Of a stretch of 64,000 nt of DNA, positions 48,981 through 56,996 are shown piece by piece; position 1 is the first letter of the stretch, and every line of letters starts with the position of its first letter. Below the pieces are notes generated by a model. It ran no database searches. It saw only the letters and a program-made list of their open reading frames with translations, and was not told the DNA's origin. The position numbers and the translations under genes were made by a program. Source of the DNA: an uncultured Tateyamaria sp. (lineage in GTDB: Bacteria > Pseudomonadota > Alphaproteobacteria > Rhodobacterales > Rhodobacteraceae); contig NZ_CANNGP010000007.1 of NCBI RefSeq assembly GCF_947504105.1, positions 62,001 through 126,000 on the forward strand, given 5' to 3'.

Positions 48981-51335
48981 TCAGTTCGGGATCAGGTCCG
49001 GGACCAATGTCACAATCCCCGGGAAGGTCCAGAGCAAGGCCAGCCCAGCAACCTGGATCAACACGAACGGGATGATACCGCGATAAATATGCCCGGTCGT
49101 CACTTCCTTCGGCGCGACGCCCCTCAGATAGAACAGGGCGAACCCGAAGGGCGGTGTCAGGAAAGACGTTTGCAAGTTCACCGCAATCATGATCGTCACC
49201 CATTTCGGATCAAACGTGCCGCCGTAAATGACCGGCCCCACAATCGGGATAACGATGTAGATGATCTCGAGGAAGTCGAGCACGAAGCCCAGCACGAACA
49301 ACACCAGCATCACGATCAGGAACACCGTGAACTCGTTGTCAAAGGACTTGAGGAATTGCTGGATGTAGTGCTCGCCGCCAAAGGAGATCACGACAAGGTT
49401 CAGCAGCTGCGAGCCGATCAGGATCGTGAACACCATGGATGTTACCTTCGCCGTCTCCCGCACGACCGGGCTAAGCACACCCGAAGTGTAAAGGATCCAG
49501 CAGGAGAACAGCAGGCCGAACAGGGCATACAGATACGCGCCGTAGGCCACGAAGAAAGCAAACCAACTTTGCGCCGACACTCCGGACTGGTTGATGCGCA
49601 GATCAAAGTTCACACCTACGAGGATACAGACAATGATCGCCAGCGTAGACCAGATGATGATCTTGGGGCTGCGGTCCATATCCGTCAGTTTGCGGTAGGC
49701 CGCGAGCATGATCGCACCGCCCGCCCCCAAGGCCGCAGCAGGCGTCGGGTTGGTGATGCCACCCAGGATCGAACCCAGAACGGCGACAATCAGCACCAGC
49801 GGCGGGAAGACCACGCGGATCAGCTCGTTCTTGGCGCAGCGTTTCACCCCTTCGATCACCCCGTATATGATCAGTGCGAAGGGAATGACCATCACGAAGA
49901 CATAGTAGCCTGCGCTATTGAGCGGTCCGATCAGGATGATATCGGCAAGCAACGCCAGCACGACACCAGTTCCGCCAATGATCAATGGCCGGTTTTCCTT
50001 ACTCGGAGCGATGCCTTTGGCCGTGGTCAGGATCAGCCCCAGGAGGATCAGCAGGATCGCGGTGCCGGTGCCGATGGGGGCCGCAGAGGCGACCTTGGCC
50101 TCGATAGCTGCGGCGAGATCTTCTTCGCTCAGGCGCTCGGATTGCTGAACACCACCTGCAGCGTCGATCTCTTCTTGTTGCGTGATGGCAGCATCCCATG
50201 CATTTTGCCCATGCAACTCGATCATTGACGCTTTGCAATCGTCGCCGACATTGGTCCGCAGACTGGCCGATTGCCCAATGTCCGAGAAGGCGGACACAGT
50301 GCTGGACTGGCTGCCCACAACGTTCAGATTGCCCAAAAGGATCGTTCCCACGATGATCAGAATAGGCGCACCCAAGAACCAGGTGAAGGCTTCGTTGCGC
50401 GTTATTGGCTCTGCGTTGGTTGCGCCCATTTCAACAGCGGGCGCTTTCTCCGGGTTCAGAAGCGCATAACCAAAGGCATAAAGTGCATAGAGCAGCGCCA
50501 GCATGATCCCTGGCAGAAGCGCGGCCTGAAACAGCGTGCCCACCGATACAACTGCGGGCTCGCCCAGATAGGTCAGCGCGTCCGTACATCCCGCCGTCTG
50601 CGCCCGCGCCTCTTGCGCGGCAGAGTACAAGTCACCTGCAAGCGTGCCCAACAGAACGATCACGATAGATGGCGGAATGATCTGCCCCAAGGTGCCAGAG
50701 GCAGCGATCACGCCGGTCGCAATCTCGGGCGAGTAGTTGTTGCGCAACATGGTCGGCAAGGCCAGCAGACCCATGGTAACGACCGTTGCGCCCACAATCC
50801 CGGTCGAGGCCGCAAGGAATGCACCCACGACCACGATTGACACCGCCAGACCACCGGGCAACGGGCCAAAGACGCGCGCCATGGTTGTCAGCAGATCGTT
50901 GGCGATCTTGGACCTTTCCAGCGTGATGCCCATGAGAACGAACATCAGGACCGCCAGCAGCGTCTCGATTGATTGACCGGCCAGTACACGTTCGTTCATC
51001 CGGTTCACAACAAAGGACACGTTCCGGTCCAAAGCCACTTCCCAACCGCTGGGGAACACGGGCTCACCAATCCGGGGCAGTTCCGGGTATCGGAATACAC
51101 TGATCGTATCGGGCTTCACCCCAGAGTTTACCAGATCACGGTACGCTTGCGCACTTTCGTCGATCGCCTGGTGGATCAAGAGACCGGCACTGTCCAAAGA
51201 CGCGATGATCCCGAAGGAAATAACCCCTGCCCCCGCGATAGCGAACGCCACGGGAAAGCCGGAAAGAATGCCGCCAAAGAGGCAGACAAAGACGATGATC
51301 AGGCCAACTTCGACGCCATCTAGTCCAAACAACAT
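48981..51335 (-). CDS. TRAP transporter large permease (DctM type), long form
   Basis: 784 residues against about 430 for standard DctM. The core motifs are present: FVLMGITLERS near 137, AASTGIVGATVVTMGLLALPTML near 178-200, GVIAASGTLGQIIPPSIV near 210-230, and a C-terminal LTPPFGFALFYLRG near 735. Between them are two long inserts: a hydrophilic block (residues 60-115) and an extra set of helices plus a charged domain (about 330-560). Such enlarged large permeases occur in the TakP-type systems. ATG 51335 has AAGGGCAG upstream. Last gene of the dctP-dctQ-dctM operon on the minus strand. Confidence 0.88.
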   Translation of the reverse strand: MLFGLDGVEVGLIIVFVCLFGGILSGFPVAFAIAGAGVISFGIIASLDSAGLLIHQAIDESAQAYRDLVNSGVKPDTISVFRYPELPRIGEPVFPSGWEVALDRNVSFVVNRMNERVLAGQSIETLLAVLMFVLMGITLERSKIANDLLTTMARVFGPLPGGLAVSIVVVGAFLAASTGIVGATVVTMGLLALPTMLRNNYSPEIATGVIAASGTLGQIIPPSIVIVLLGTLAGDLYSAAQEARAQTAGCTDALTYLGEPAVVSVGTLFQAALLPGIMLALLYALYAFGYALLNPEKAPAVEMGATNAEPITRNEAFTWFLGAPILIIVGTILLGNLNVVGSQSSTVSAFSDIGQSASLRTNVGDDCKASMIELHGQNAWDAAITQQEEIDAAGGVQQSERLSEEDLAAAIEAKVASAAPIGTGTAILLILLGLILTTAKGIAPSKENRPLIIGGTGVVLALLADIILIGPLNSAGYYVFVMVIPFALIIYGVIEGVKRCAKNELIRVVFPPLVLIVAVLGSILGGITNPTPAAALGAGGAIMLAAYRKLTDMDRSPKIIIWSTLAIIVCILVGVNFDLRINQSGVSAQSWFAFFVAYGAYLYALFGLLFSCWILYTSGVLSPVVRETAKVTSMVFTILIGSQLLNLVVISFGGEHYIQQFLKSFDNEFTVFLIVMLVLFVLGFVLDFLEIIYIVIPIVGPVIYGGTFDPKWVTIMIAVNLQTSFLTPPFGFALFYLRGVAPKEVTTGHIYRGIIPFVLIQVAGLALLWTFPGIVTLVPDLIPN

Positions 51336-51409
51336 GTTCTGCCCTTACTTCGGTTCGTGTGCGTGCAGCGCACGCGTATTCGGTGTGTCGAGGCGCAACA
51401 AACAAATCA

Positions 51410-52366
51410 TCAGTGTGTTCCCTCGTAAGCTTCCTCACCCTCGCCCAGCGTGTCGCGGTCAAGGTACTTGCCTTCGCTCTCTTCGCCTTCTTTCCACTCC
51501 AGATAAGAGCGGTAGAAGAAGGCGATCGCATGCAGGAATACGAGCCCCGCAAAGGCGACCAGCAGGATTTTGAACAGGAAGTAGCCGTTGAAGCCGTTGG
51601 GGCTGAACCCTATGGTTTCAACGTTCCAGCGGACTGCGCGGGCCGACCGCTCAGCGCGTTCGATGTCCCAGCTGGCGGCCGGTTTCGGTGTGACAAGGTG
51701 GCGCCACAGGAAGTACCAACCATACATCCAGATCAGCGTGGCCGAGGGCAGCATGAACACCAGCGAGCCGAACATGTCGATTACACGCTTGGTGCGGAAC
51801 TTCACCGCGGAATAGAACAAGTCCACGCGCACATGCCCGCCCTGCACAAACGTGTAGGTGACGCACATGCAAACAACGAGCGCGTTATAAAGCTTCAACT
51901 CTTCTGCAAACCACGAGATGTCGAACTGCAACGGAATACCGAACCCAATCGAGATGTCAGGCCGGGTAAAAATCCGCTGCATGAACACGATGATGATCTG
52001 CTGCAGCACCATCAAAAGGCCAGCCCAAGCAAAAAGACGTCCTGAGGTGTTGGCAATGCCTTCCATCACACGGACGCAGCCCCACATGAACTCGCGTTTC
52101 CACAGGCCCACGGCTGTAACGACAAGGATCACGGCAAGGACAGCAAAGAAAAACTGCGTCGACCCGCCGTAGTAGACAAATTTCATCAGGGACAGCTTGT
52201 CCTCGGGGGTGTTGGCCCAGGTCACCCAGTCCAGCCACGCCGACGGATGCGTGATGGCGTAGGCGATGTTGTAGAAGGCAAGGCCCAGGTTCTGAAAGAA
52301 CCACAAAACGCCATCTATAAGCGTTGCAAAGGTGCCTGCGGCTTCAGCGCCGTTATCGTTTTCCAT
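51410..52366 (-). CDS. TRAP transporter small permease (DctQ type), long form
   Basis: 318 residues, longer than the usual 150-200. N-terminal segment is amphipathic with aromatic-rich helices (FFQNLGLAFYNIAYAI), then four to five hydrophobic helices with VRVDLFYSAVKFRTKRVIDMFGSLVFMLP near 180-205 (the conserved small-permease region VDLF). The C-terminal tail is acidic (EGEEAYEGTH). Shine-Dalgarno GGGGG before ATG 52366. It lies 74 bp from the large permease start, with a small hairpin-capable sequence near 51358-51374. Confidence 0.87.
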   Translation of the reverse strand: MENDNGAEAAGTFATLIDGVLWFFQNLGLAFYNIAYAITHPSAWLDWVTWANTPEDKLSLMKFVYYGGSTQFFFAVLAVILVVTAVGLWKREFMWGCVRVMEGIANTSGRLFAWAGLLMVLQQIIIVFMQRIFTRPDISIGFGIPLQFDISWFAEELKLYNALVVCMCVTYTFVQGGHVRVDLFYSAVKFRTKRVIDMFGSLVFMLPSATLIWMYGWYFLWRHLVTPKPAASWDIERAERSARAVRWNVETIGFSPNGFNGYFLFKILLVAFAGLVFLHAIAFFYRSYLEWKEGEESEGKYLDRDTLGEGEEAYEGTH

Positions 52367-52429
52367 GAATGTGCCCCCTACGATCTGGTCAGAGTGTGAC
52401 CATCTGATCGCCTCAGTTCCTCACGTGAA

Positions 52430-52458
52430 CCAAGGGCCCCGATCATCGGAGCCCTTGG
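52430..52458 (-). promoter_or_regulatory. Intercistronic hairpin between dctP and dctQ
   Basis: CCAAGGGC (52430-52437) and GCCCTTGG (52451-52458), with inner CCGAT/ATCGG steps, give about a 14-bp stem on the minus strand. No clear U-tract follows. Such a hairpin just after dctP could protect the upstream mRNA or reduce read-through, giving more binding protein than permease. Confidence 0.6.
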
Positions 52459-52478
52459 TGTTTTCAGAAAGTGTCGGC

Positions 52479-53564
52479 TTAGCCGCCCAGCACGCGCACG
52501 CGCTGTTGGACATAGTAGCCGTCCGATTTGTTGATCCAGCTGGCAGATGTGGCGAGGCTTTCTTCGAACGACTTGCGTGTTTTTGCAAACAGCTCGTCGC
52601 CCATGTTCTCGTCCATCACTTCTGCAGAGGCAGTACCGAACGCATCCCAGACATCGTCGGAGAATTGCAATGTTTTCACACCCTGCTGCTGCAGGCGGGC
52701 CAGCGCGGCACCGTTGTTGGCCAGTGTTTCAGCCAATTGATAGTGTGTCACAGCACGCGACGCGTTCTGAAGGATTGCCTGGTGTTGCGGTGTCAGGTCG
52801 TTCCAGACGTCCAGGTTAACGTTTGCGGCCAGAGCCGAACCCGGTTCGTGGAAACCGGCGGTGTAGTAGACCTTTGCCACTTCCTGGAAACCAGCGCGTT
52901 CGTCAGCCATCGGGCCAACCCACTCCAGACCGTCCAGAGCGCCGGACGACAGCGCCTGATACAGCTCACCGCCGGGGATGTTCTGAACGGATGCGCCCAG
53001 TTTACCCAGCACTTTGCCACCCAGACCGGGCATACGGAACTTCAGACCGTTGAAGTCAGCAGCCGAGTTGATCTCGTTGCGGAACCAACCGCCGGATTGC
53101 GAACCGGAGTTACCGGCAAGCAGGCCCTTGAGGTTGAAGATCTCGCCCAGCTCGTCGTGCAGCTCTTGGCCGCCGCCGTGCTCGTACCAGTTGGTGACTT
53201 CCTGCGCGGTGCCGCCAAACGGCACAGCCGTATAGTAGGCGTATGCGGGGTGCTGACCGATGAAGTAGTAGTCAGCCGAGTGATACATGTCCGCCTGGCC
53301 CGACGACACGGCGTCGAACACTTCGAACGCGCCAACCAGCTCGCCCGGGGCTTTCTTGTCGATGGTCAGCTGACCGTCCGACATCTCGCCCACGAATTGC
53401 TCGAGGTAGCTTGCCGCATCATCCAGAACGGCAAAGCCACGGGGCCACGATGTAACCATTGTCAGGGTGCGCTTGCCTTGTGCGTACGCCGGTGCGGCCA
53501 GCGTCGTTGCTGCGGCGGCAGACCCACCAAGTGCAGACGTCTTCAGAAAAGAACGACGATCCAT
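52479..53564 (-). CDS. TRAP transporter substrate-binding protein, TakP-like
   Basis: 361 residues. A Tat-type signal peptide (RRSFLKTSALGG) directs export, and the mature region resembles TakP, a 2-oxoacid (for example pyruvate, 2-oxobutyrate) binding protein from Rhodobacter. Motifs: TSWPRGFAVLDDAA near 38, GQADMYHSADYYFIGQ near 103, GGWFRNEINSAADFNGLKFRMPGLGG near 170-197 with the conserved substrate-binding Arg, and DGLEWVGPMADE near 220-232. ATG 53564 has GGGAGGAG upstream. Binds substrate in the periplasm and delivers it to DctQM. Exact ligand is inferred. Confidence 0.87.
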   Translation of the reverse strand: MDRRSFLKTSALGGSAAAATTLAAPAYAQGKRTLTMVTSWPRGFAVLDDAASYLEQFVGEMSDGQLTIDKKAPGELVGAFEVFDAVSSGQADMYHSADYYFIGQHPAYAYYTAVPFGGTAQEVTNWYEHGGGQELHDELGEIFNLKGLLAGNSGSQSGGWFRNEINSAADFNGLKFRMPGLGGKVLGKLGASVQNIPGGELYQALSSGALDGLEWVGPMADERAGFQEVAKVYYTAGFHEPGSALAANVNLDVWNDLTPQHQAILQNASRAVTHYQLAETLANNGAALARLQQQGVKTLQFSDDVWDAFGTASAEVMDENMGDELFAKTRKSFEESLATSASWINKSDGYYVQQRVRVLGG

Positions 53565-53668
53565 AGAGATACTCCTCCCAATTATGATGCCCTTCCCCTC
53601 CCAGGGGGGCGGATCGTTTCGAGTGCCGACACACTAGCGATGGCGGCGACGATGAAAATACCTAGTAC

Positions 53669-53695
53669 TGCGTAGAAAGTCGGCGATTCTACGCA
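53669..53695. promoter_or_regulatory. Perfect inverted repeat TGCGTAGAA-N9-TTCTACGCA in the TRAP promoter region
   Basis: Left arm 53669-53677, right arm 53687-53695, 9 bp each, exactly complementary. A further copy of the heptamer TTCTACG lies at 53766-53772, 8 bp before the kinase TTG start. The position between dctP and the NarL-type two-component genes makes it a good operator candidate for the response regulator. Confidence 0.6.
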
Positions 53696-53779
53696 TCTGG
53701 TCAGTTTTTTTTCACCAATTTCGCCCGCGCTTCATTCTAACGTGATCCCGTTAGCGCCTGTAATTTTCTACGTTCCTCT

Positions 53780-55246
53780 TTGATTCGAGCGGTAATCCGC
53801 GTATCGAATCGGGTTGTGCGACGTGCCCTTTCTCATCTGCGCCTCAGCTATGCGCAAAAGCTATCTCTCGTGGCTGCAGTCCCGCTTATCCTTGCGGTTG
53901 CTGCCATCGCTGTTTTGGTTGCCATACAGTCCCGCGCGTTGGCCGAGCGGGAAATACAAGCGCTGGAAACCCAACTGATCGAGGCCAAGAAACGGGAGTT
54001 GCGCAATTACGTCACGCAGGCACGTAACGGGTTTTACTTTATCTACGGATCCGCTGCTCCCAACGACCAGCAGGCAAAGGATCAGGTCGCGCAGATCCTG
54101 TCCGCCATGATCTACGGAGATGAAGGTTTCTTTTTCGTCTACGACTACGATGGAAACAACCTGGTCAGTCCGCGCCAAACCGAGATGATCAACAACAACC
54201 ATCTTGCCCTCACCGACAGTCGAGGCACGCATGTCGTCGCCAACTTGATCGACATCGCGCGTCAAGGCGACGGGTATCTGACCCACCTTTGGCCCAAGCC
54301 GTCGAATGGTCGGGAAGCCGAGATGATCACCTACGTTACCTCGTTCCCCTCATGGCGATGGGCCGTGGGCACCGGTGTGTTCATCGACGATGTGTTGACC
54401 TCGGTCGCAGAAGCACGCGCCGACGTGGAAACCCGGGTACAGCGCACCTTCTATTACATATCAGGTATCACGTTGGCCGCCCTGCTTATGGTTTTCGGAT
54501 CAGGTATGGCGCTTAACATTCGTGAACGTCGCTTGGCCGATGCAAAGCTGAAGAAGCTGACGCAACGGGTTTTCGACGCGCAGGAGGAAGAACGCAGCCG
54601 TGTCGCGCGCGAATTGCATGACGGTATCAGCCAGATCCTCGTCGGTGTCCGCTATGCGCTCGACAGCGCAAGGCGGCGTTTGGACAAGGGCAGCGGGGAT
54701 GCCACCGCGCCGTTGACCCAAGGGATCGAGAACCTTGGTACGGCCATTGCTGAAGTGCGGCGTATCAGCCGTGATCTACGACCTGGTGCGTTGGATGACC
54801 TGGGTCTTGGGCCTGCACTTAAGGCGTTGGTTGAAGATTTTGCGGATCGCACCGGAATAGAGACCGATTTTCAGACCTTTGTATTCCGCAACCGGCTGGA
54901 CCAAGATGCCAAGATCGCACTCTATCGGATTGCCCAAGAGGCGCTCACAAACATTGAACGGCACGCAGCGGCCACAACCGTATCCGTCGATCTGCGCGGC
55001 CATAAACGCGGGGCCACGCTGCGTATCTCGGACAATGGGGTCGGCCTCGACCGCTCGCTTAGCCGAAGATCTACGGGAATTGGCCTGCGCAACATGCAGG
55101 AACGCGTGGAGCAGTTGGATGGCACCTTGCGTATCTTATCCGGTGCAGGCAACCAAGGTGGCACTGTGATCGAAGCAACTGTTCCATTGACCCACCTGCT
55201 ACCACCAGAAAGCTCGACCCCCGGTAAGGAGCGCGTGCGCGCATGA
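53780..55246 (+). CDS. Cache-domain histidine kinase, NarL/DegS-type
   Basis: 488 residues. Two membrane helices (about 30-50 and 228-248) flank a periplasmic sCache-like sensor (FYFIYGSAAPND, GFFFVYDYDGNNLVSP, WAVGTGVFIDDV). After the second helix a HisKA_3 domain carries the phospho-acceptor at H280 in RELHDGISQIL, then an HATPase_c domain with YRIAQEALTNIERHA, ISDNGVGLD and GIGLRNMQERV. The start is uncertain: a TTG at 53780 opens the frame and a GTG at 53816 is an alternative. The response regulator gene overlaps its stop by 4 bp. Divergent from dctPQM, so it probably senses the TRAP substrate class. Confidence 0.88.
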   Translation: MIRAVIRVSNRVVRRALSHLRLSYAQKLSLVAAVPLILAVAAIAVLVAIQSRALAEREIQALETQLIEAKKRELRNYVTQARNGFYFIYGSAAPNDQQAKDQVAQILSAMIYGDEGFFFVYDYDGNNLVSPRQTEMINNNHLALTDSRGTHVVANLIDIARQGDGYLTHLWPKPSNGREAEMITYVTSFPSWRWAVGTGVFIDDVLTSVAEARADVETRVQRTFYYISGITLAALLMVFGSGMALNIRERRLADAKLKKLTQRVFDAQEEERSRVARELHDGISQILVGVRYALDSARRRLDKGSGDATAPLTQGIENLGTAIAEVRRISRDLRPGALDDLGLGPALKALVEDFADRTGIETDFQTFVFRNRLDQDAKIALYRIAQEALTNIERHAAATTVSVDLRGHKRGATLRISDNGVGLDRSLSRRSTGIGLRNMQERVEQLDGTLRILSGAGNQGGTVIEATVPLTHLLPPESSTPGKERVRA

Positions 55247-55887
55247 CTGACTCGATACGTGTTCTGATTGTTGACGATCACCCAATGGTCGCACAGGGTA
55301 TCCAGTCGGTACTCGAGGACCATGAGGGTATTTCCGTGGTCGGAACGCTTGGCACCGGTCGCGCAGTTATCGACCAGCTTGATTCGTTTGATCCGGACGT
55401 CATCCTGATGGACCTCAACATGCCCGAGATGGGGGGCCTTACCGCAACCGAGCTCTTACTTGAAAAACGCCCAGGTACACGCATCCTGATTCTTTCCATG
55501 CATGACAGCCCCGAATACATCTCATCAGCCCTCAGCCACGGAGCGATGGGATATGTGCTAAAGGACGTACCAACCGAAGAGATCGCCAAGGCGGTAGAGA
55601 CGGTGATGAAGGGTGAAAGATATCTCTGCATCGGCGCAGAAGGCGCAATTGCACCCAAACGCGCTGATGGCGCGGGGGCTTTAACCGGTCGTGAACAAAC
55701 GATCTTGTTGCAATTGGCGCAAGGGCTATCGAACAAGGAAGTGGCAAATGCCTTGGACATCTCGGTGCGTACCGTCGAAACCCACCGCAAGAATATAAAG
55801 CGCAAACTTGGCATATCATCGACCGCAGGCCTAACCCGCTACGCACTGGAACACGGTGTGCTTCAGGGAACCGGCAACGCGCTTTGA
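55243..55887 (+). CDS. NarL/LuxR-family response regulator
   Basis: 214 residues. Receiver domain with the acid pocket LIVDDHP at 6-12, phospho-acceptor D57 in ILMDLNMPEMGG, LSMHDSPEYI near 85, and VLKDVP near 105. The LuxR-type HTH at about 148-208 has LTGREQTILLQLAQGLSNKEVANAL and TVETHRKNIKRKLGI. It starts with the ATGA overlap of the kinase gene, so both are coupled. Probably binds the TTCTACG inverted repeat upstream of dctP and its own operon; this is inference. Confidence 0.93.
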   Translation: MTDSIRVLIVDDHPMVAQGIQSVLEDHEGISVVGTLGTGRAVIDQLDSFDPDVILMDLNMPEMGGLTATELLLEKRPGTRILILSMHDSPEYISSALSHGAMGYVLKDVPTEEIAKAVETVMKGERYLCIGAEGAIAPKRADGAGALTGREQTILLQLAQGLSNKEVANALDISVRTVETHRKNIKRKLGISSTAGLTRYALEHGVLQGTGNAL

Positions 55888-55935
55888 CCATTCATCACTA
55901 ACGATTTCTAAATTGATCAATGGCAATGGTGACGC

Positions 55936-56754
55936 ATGTCACAGCCTTCTCTCCAAAACGGGTTTGCGCCTGAAACGGACACTCAACGCTTTGCGCAACG
56001 CAGGGCGGCGATCGACTTGATCGCAACAACCCGCGCGCGGGCGATCCGCTCGGCATTGTTTGGTTCTTACCTTTTTCGCGTGAATCCACTCGGAACGGAA
56101 ACAGCCGAGATGCGGGCACAATGGCGGGCAATCCTGAAAGAGCAATACGATGCGATTGCGCGTTCAGCAGCTTTGGTACAAGGAACTGACCCTCAGCGGG
56201 TCGTTCCAGACTGGGTATGCGACTGGATTGGGCAACACGGTTCCGAAAATCCGAAGGCAGTTGCCTCATTTGTTCAAATGCGCGACCTAACCCACGCTGT
56301 CACCCTTGCTGCAGATGCGGATGATGTCCGGCAGCTCCGTGATGCTCTGAGTGTCCATCTACGGGTCGGAAGGGGCGGTTTTTTCGAGTGTGTGACGGGA
56401 TTTTGTGACGGCTTGTGGGCCAAGTTGGACGTAAATCGTCACGAGGAAGTCGAACGAGCAAGCGCAGCCGGCGACGCGATCTCCAAAACTCTGATGCGGC
56501 TAGAGCAGATCGGCAAGCATGTGCGCCTTGTTTCCCTCAATGCGTCGGTCGAGGCAGCGCGCGTCGGCGATGCGGGACGTGGCTTGGGCGTGATCGCAGT
56601 CGAATTCAAAACGCTTGCCGAAGAAATTCAGATGCTGGCGACCACCGCACGCACCGAAATCGCCACAATGGCCGGTGAAAAGAACAACAGCAACGTCGCC
56701 ACCAGCACCAAAAATTTACCGTTAATGTCTGTTACGGCCCATCAGACGCAATAA
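55936..56754 (+). CDS. Short cytoplasmic MCP-like signalling protein
   Basis: 272 residues, no membrane segment. The N-terminal 170 residues are helical without a recognised sensor domain. The C-terminal region contains the methyl-accepting chemotaxis hairpin tip VSLNASVEAARVGDAGRGLGVIAVEFKTLAEE near 195-225, which normally contacts CheA/CheW. Only about 100 residues of MCP signal domain are visible, much less than a full dimeric coiled coil, so it may be a truncated or accessory receptor. It follows the response regulator by 48 bp in the same direction. No che genes lie in the window. Confidence 0.72.
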   Translation: MSQPSLQNGFAPETDTQRFAQRRAAIDLIATTRARAIRSALFGSYLFRVNPLGTETAEMRAQWRAILKEQYDAIARSAALVQGTDPQRVVPDWVCDWIGQHGSENPKAVASFVQMRDLTHAVTLAADADDVRQLRDALSVHLRVGRGGFFECVTGFCDGLWAKLDVNRHEEVERASAAGDAISKTLMRLEQIGKHVRLVSLNASVEAARVGDAGRGLGVIAVEFKTLAEEIQMLATTARTEIATMAGEKNNSNVATSTKNLPLMSVTAHQTQ

Positions 56755-56862
56755 AGTTTCTATTTTTTTCCGCTGGGAGACAGATTTTTCTGAATTTGGG
56801 CTGTTGACCCTCCCTCGGACGGCGCATAATGTTCGCACACGCAGAAAAGGACCTCAGGGTTA

Positions 56863-56910
56863 ATGACTGATCTAGTCGTCATCGTAGTGGACATGCGCAT
56901 GGGCCGGTAA
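56863..56910 (+). CDS. ilv leader peptide (15 aa) with Leu/Val/Ile control codons
   Basis: ATG at 56863 encodes MTDLVVIVVDMRMGR and stops at 56908-56910. Codons 4-9 are Leu-Val-Val-Ile-Val-Val, exactly the end products made by the ilvB-ilvH enzymes downstream. It starts after an AGGG-type ribosome site (56856-56859 region). Its 3' part overlaps an RNA segment, GCGCATGGG (56895-56903), complementary to a segment just before the terminator. This is a classic transcription-attenuation leader for branched-chain amino-acid synthesis. Confidence 0.85.
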   Translation: MTDLVVIVVDMRMGR

Positions 56911-56960
56911 CGGAATTCCAGACTGACACCCATGCGCCCCCGAAACCCGGGGGTTTTTTT
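56895..56960 (+). terminator. ilv attenuator: antiterminator pairing and terminator
   Basis: Terminator: CCCCCG (56937-56942) / CGGGGG (56948-56953), loop AAACC, followed by seven T (56954-56960). Antiterminator: GCGCATGGG (56895-56903) is a perfect 9-bp complement of CCCATGCGC (56929-56937), which shares its last base with the terminator stem. Ribosome stalling at the Val/Ile codons would expose the upstream arm for pairing and prevent termination. Confidence 0.82.
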
Positions 56961-56996
56961 ATGCGCAATGATAAACCGCAGACGGAGCACGCGGAT

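Noticed and set aside
48618-50228. Plus-strand 536-codon ORF opposite the TRAP large permease
   Set aside because: Arg/His/Gln/Asp-rich antisense frame; the minus-strand permease is clear.
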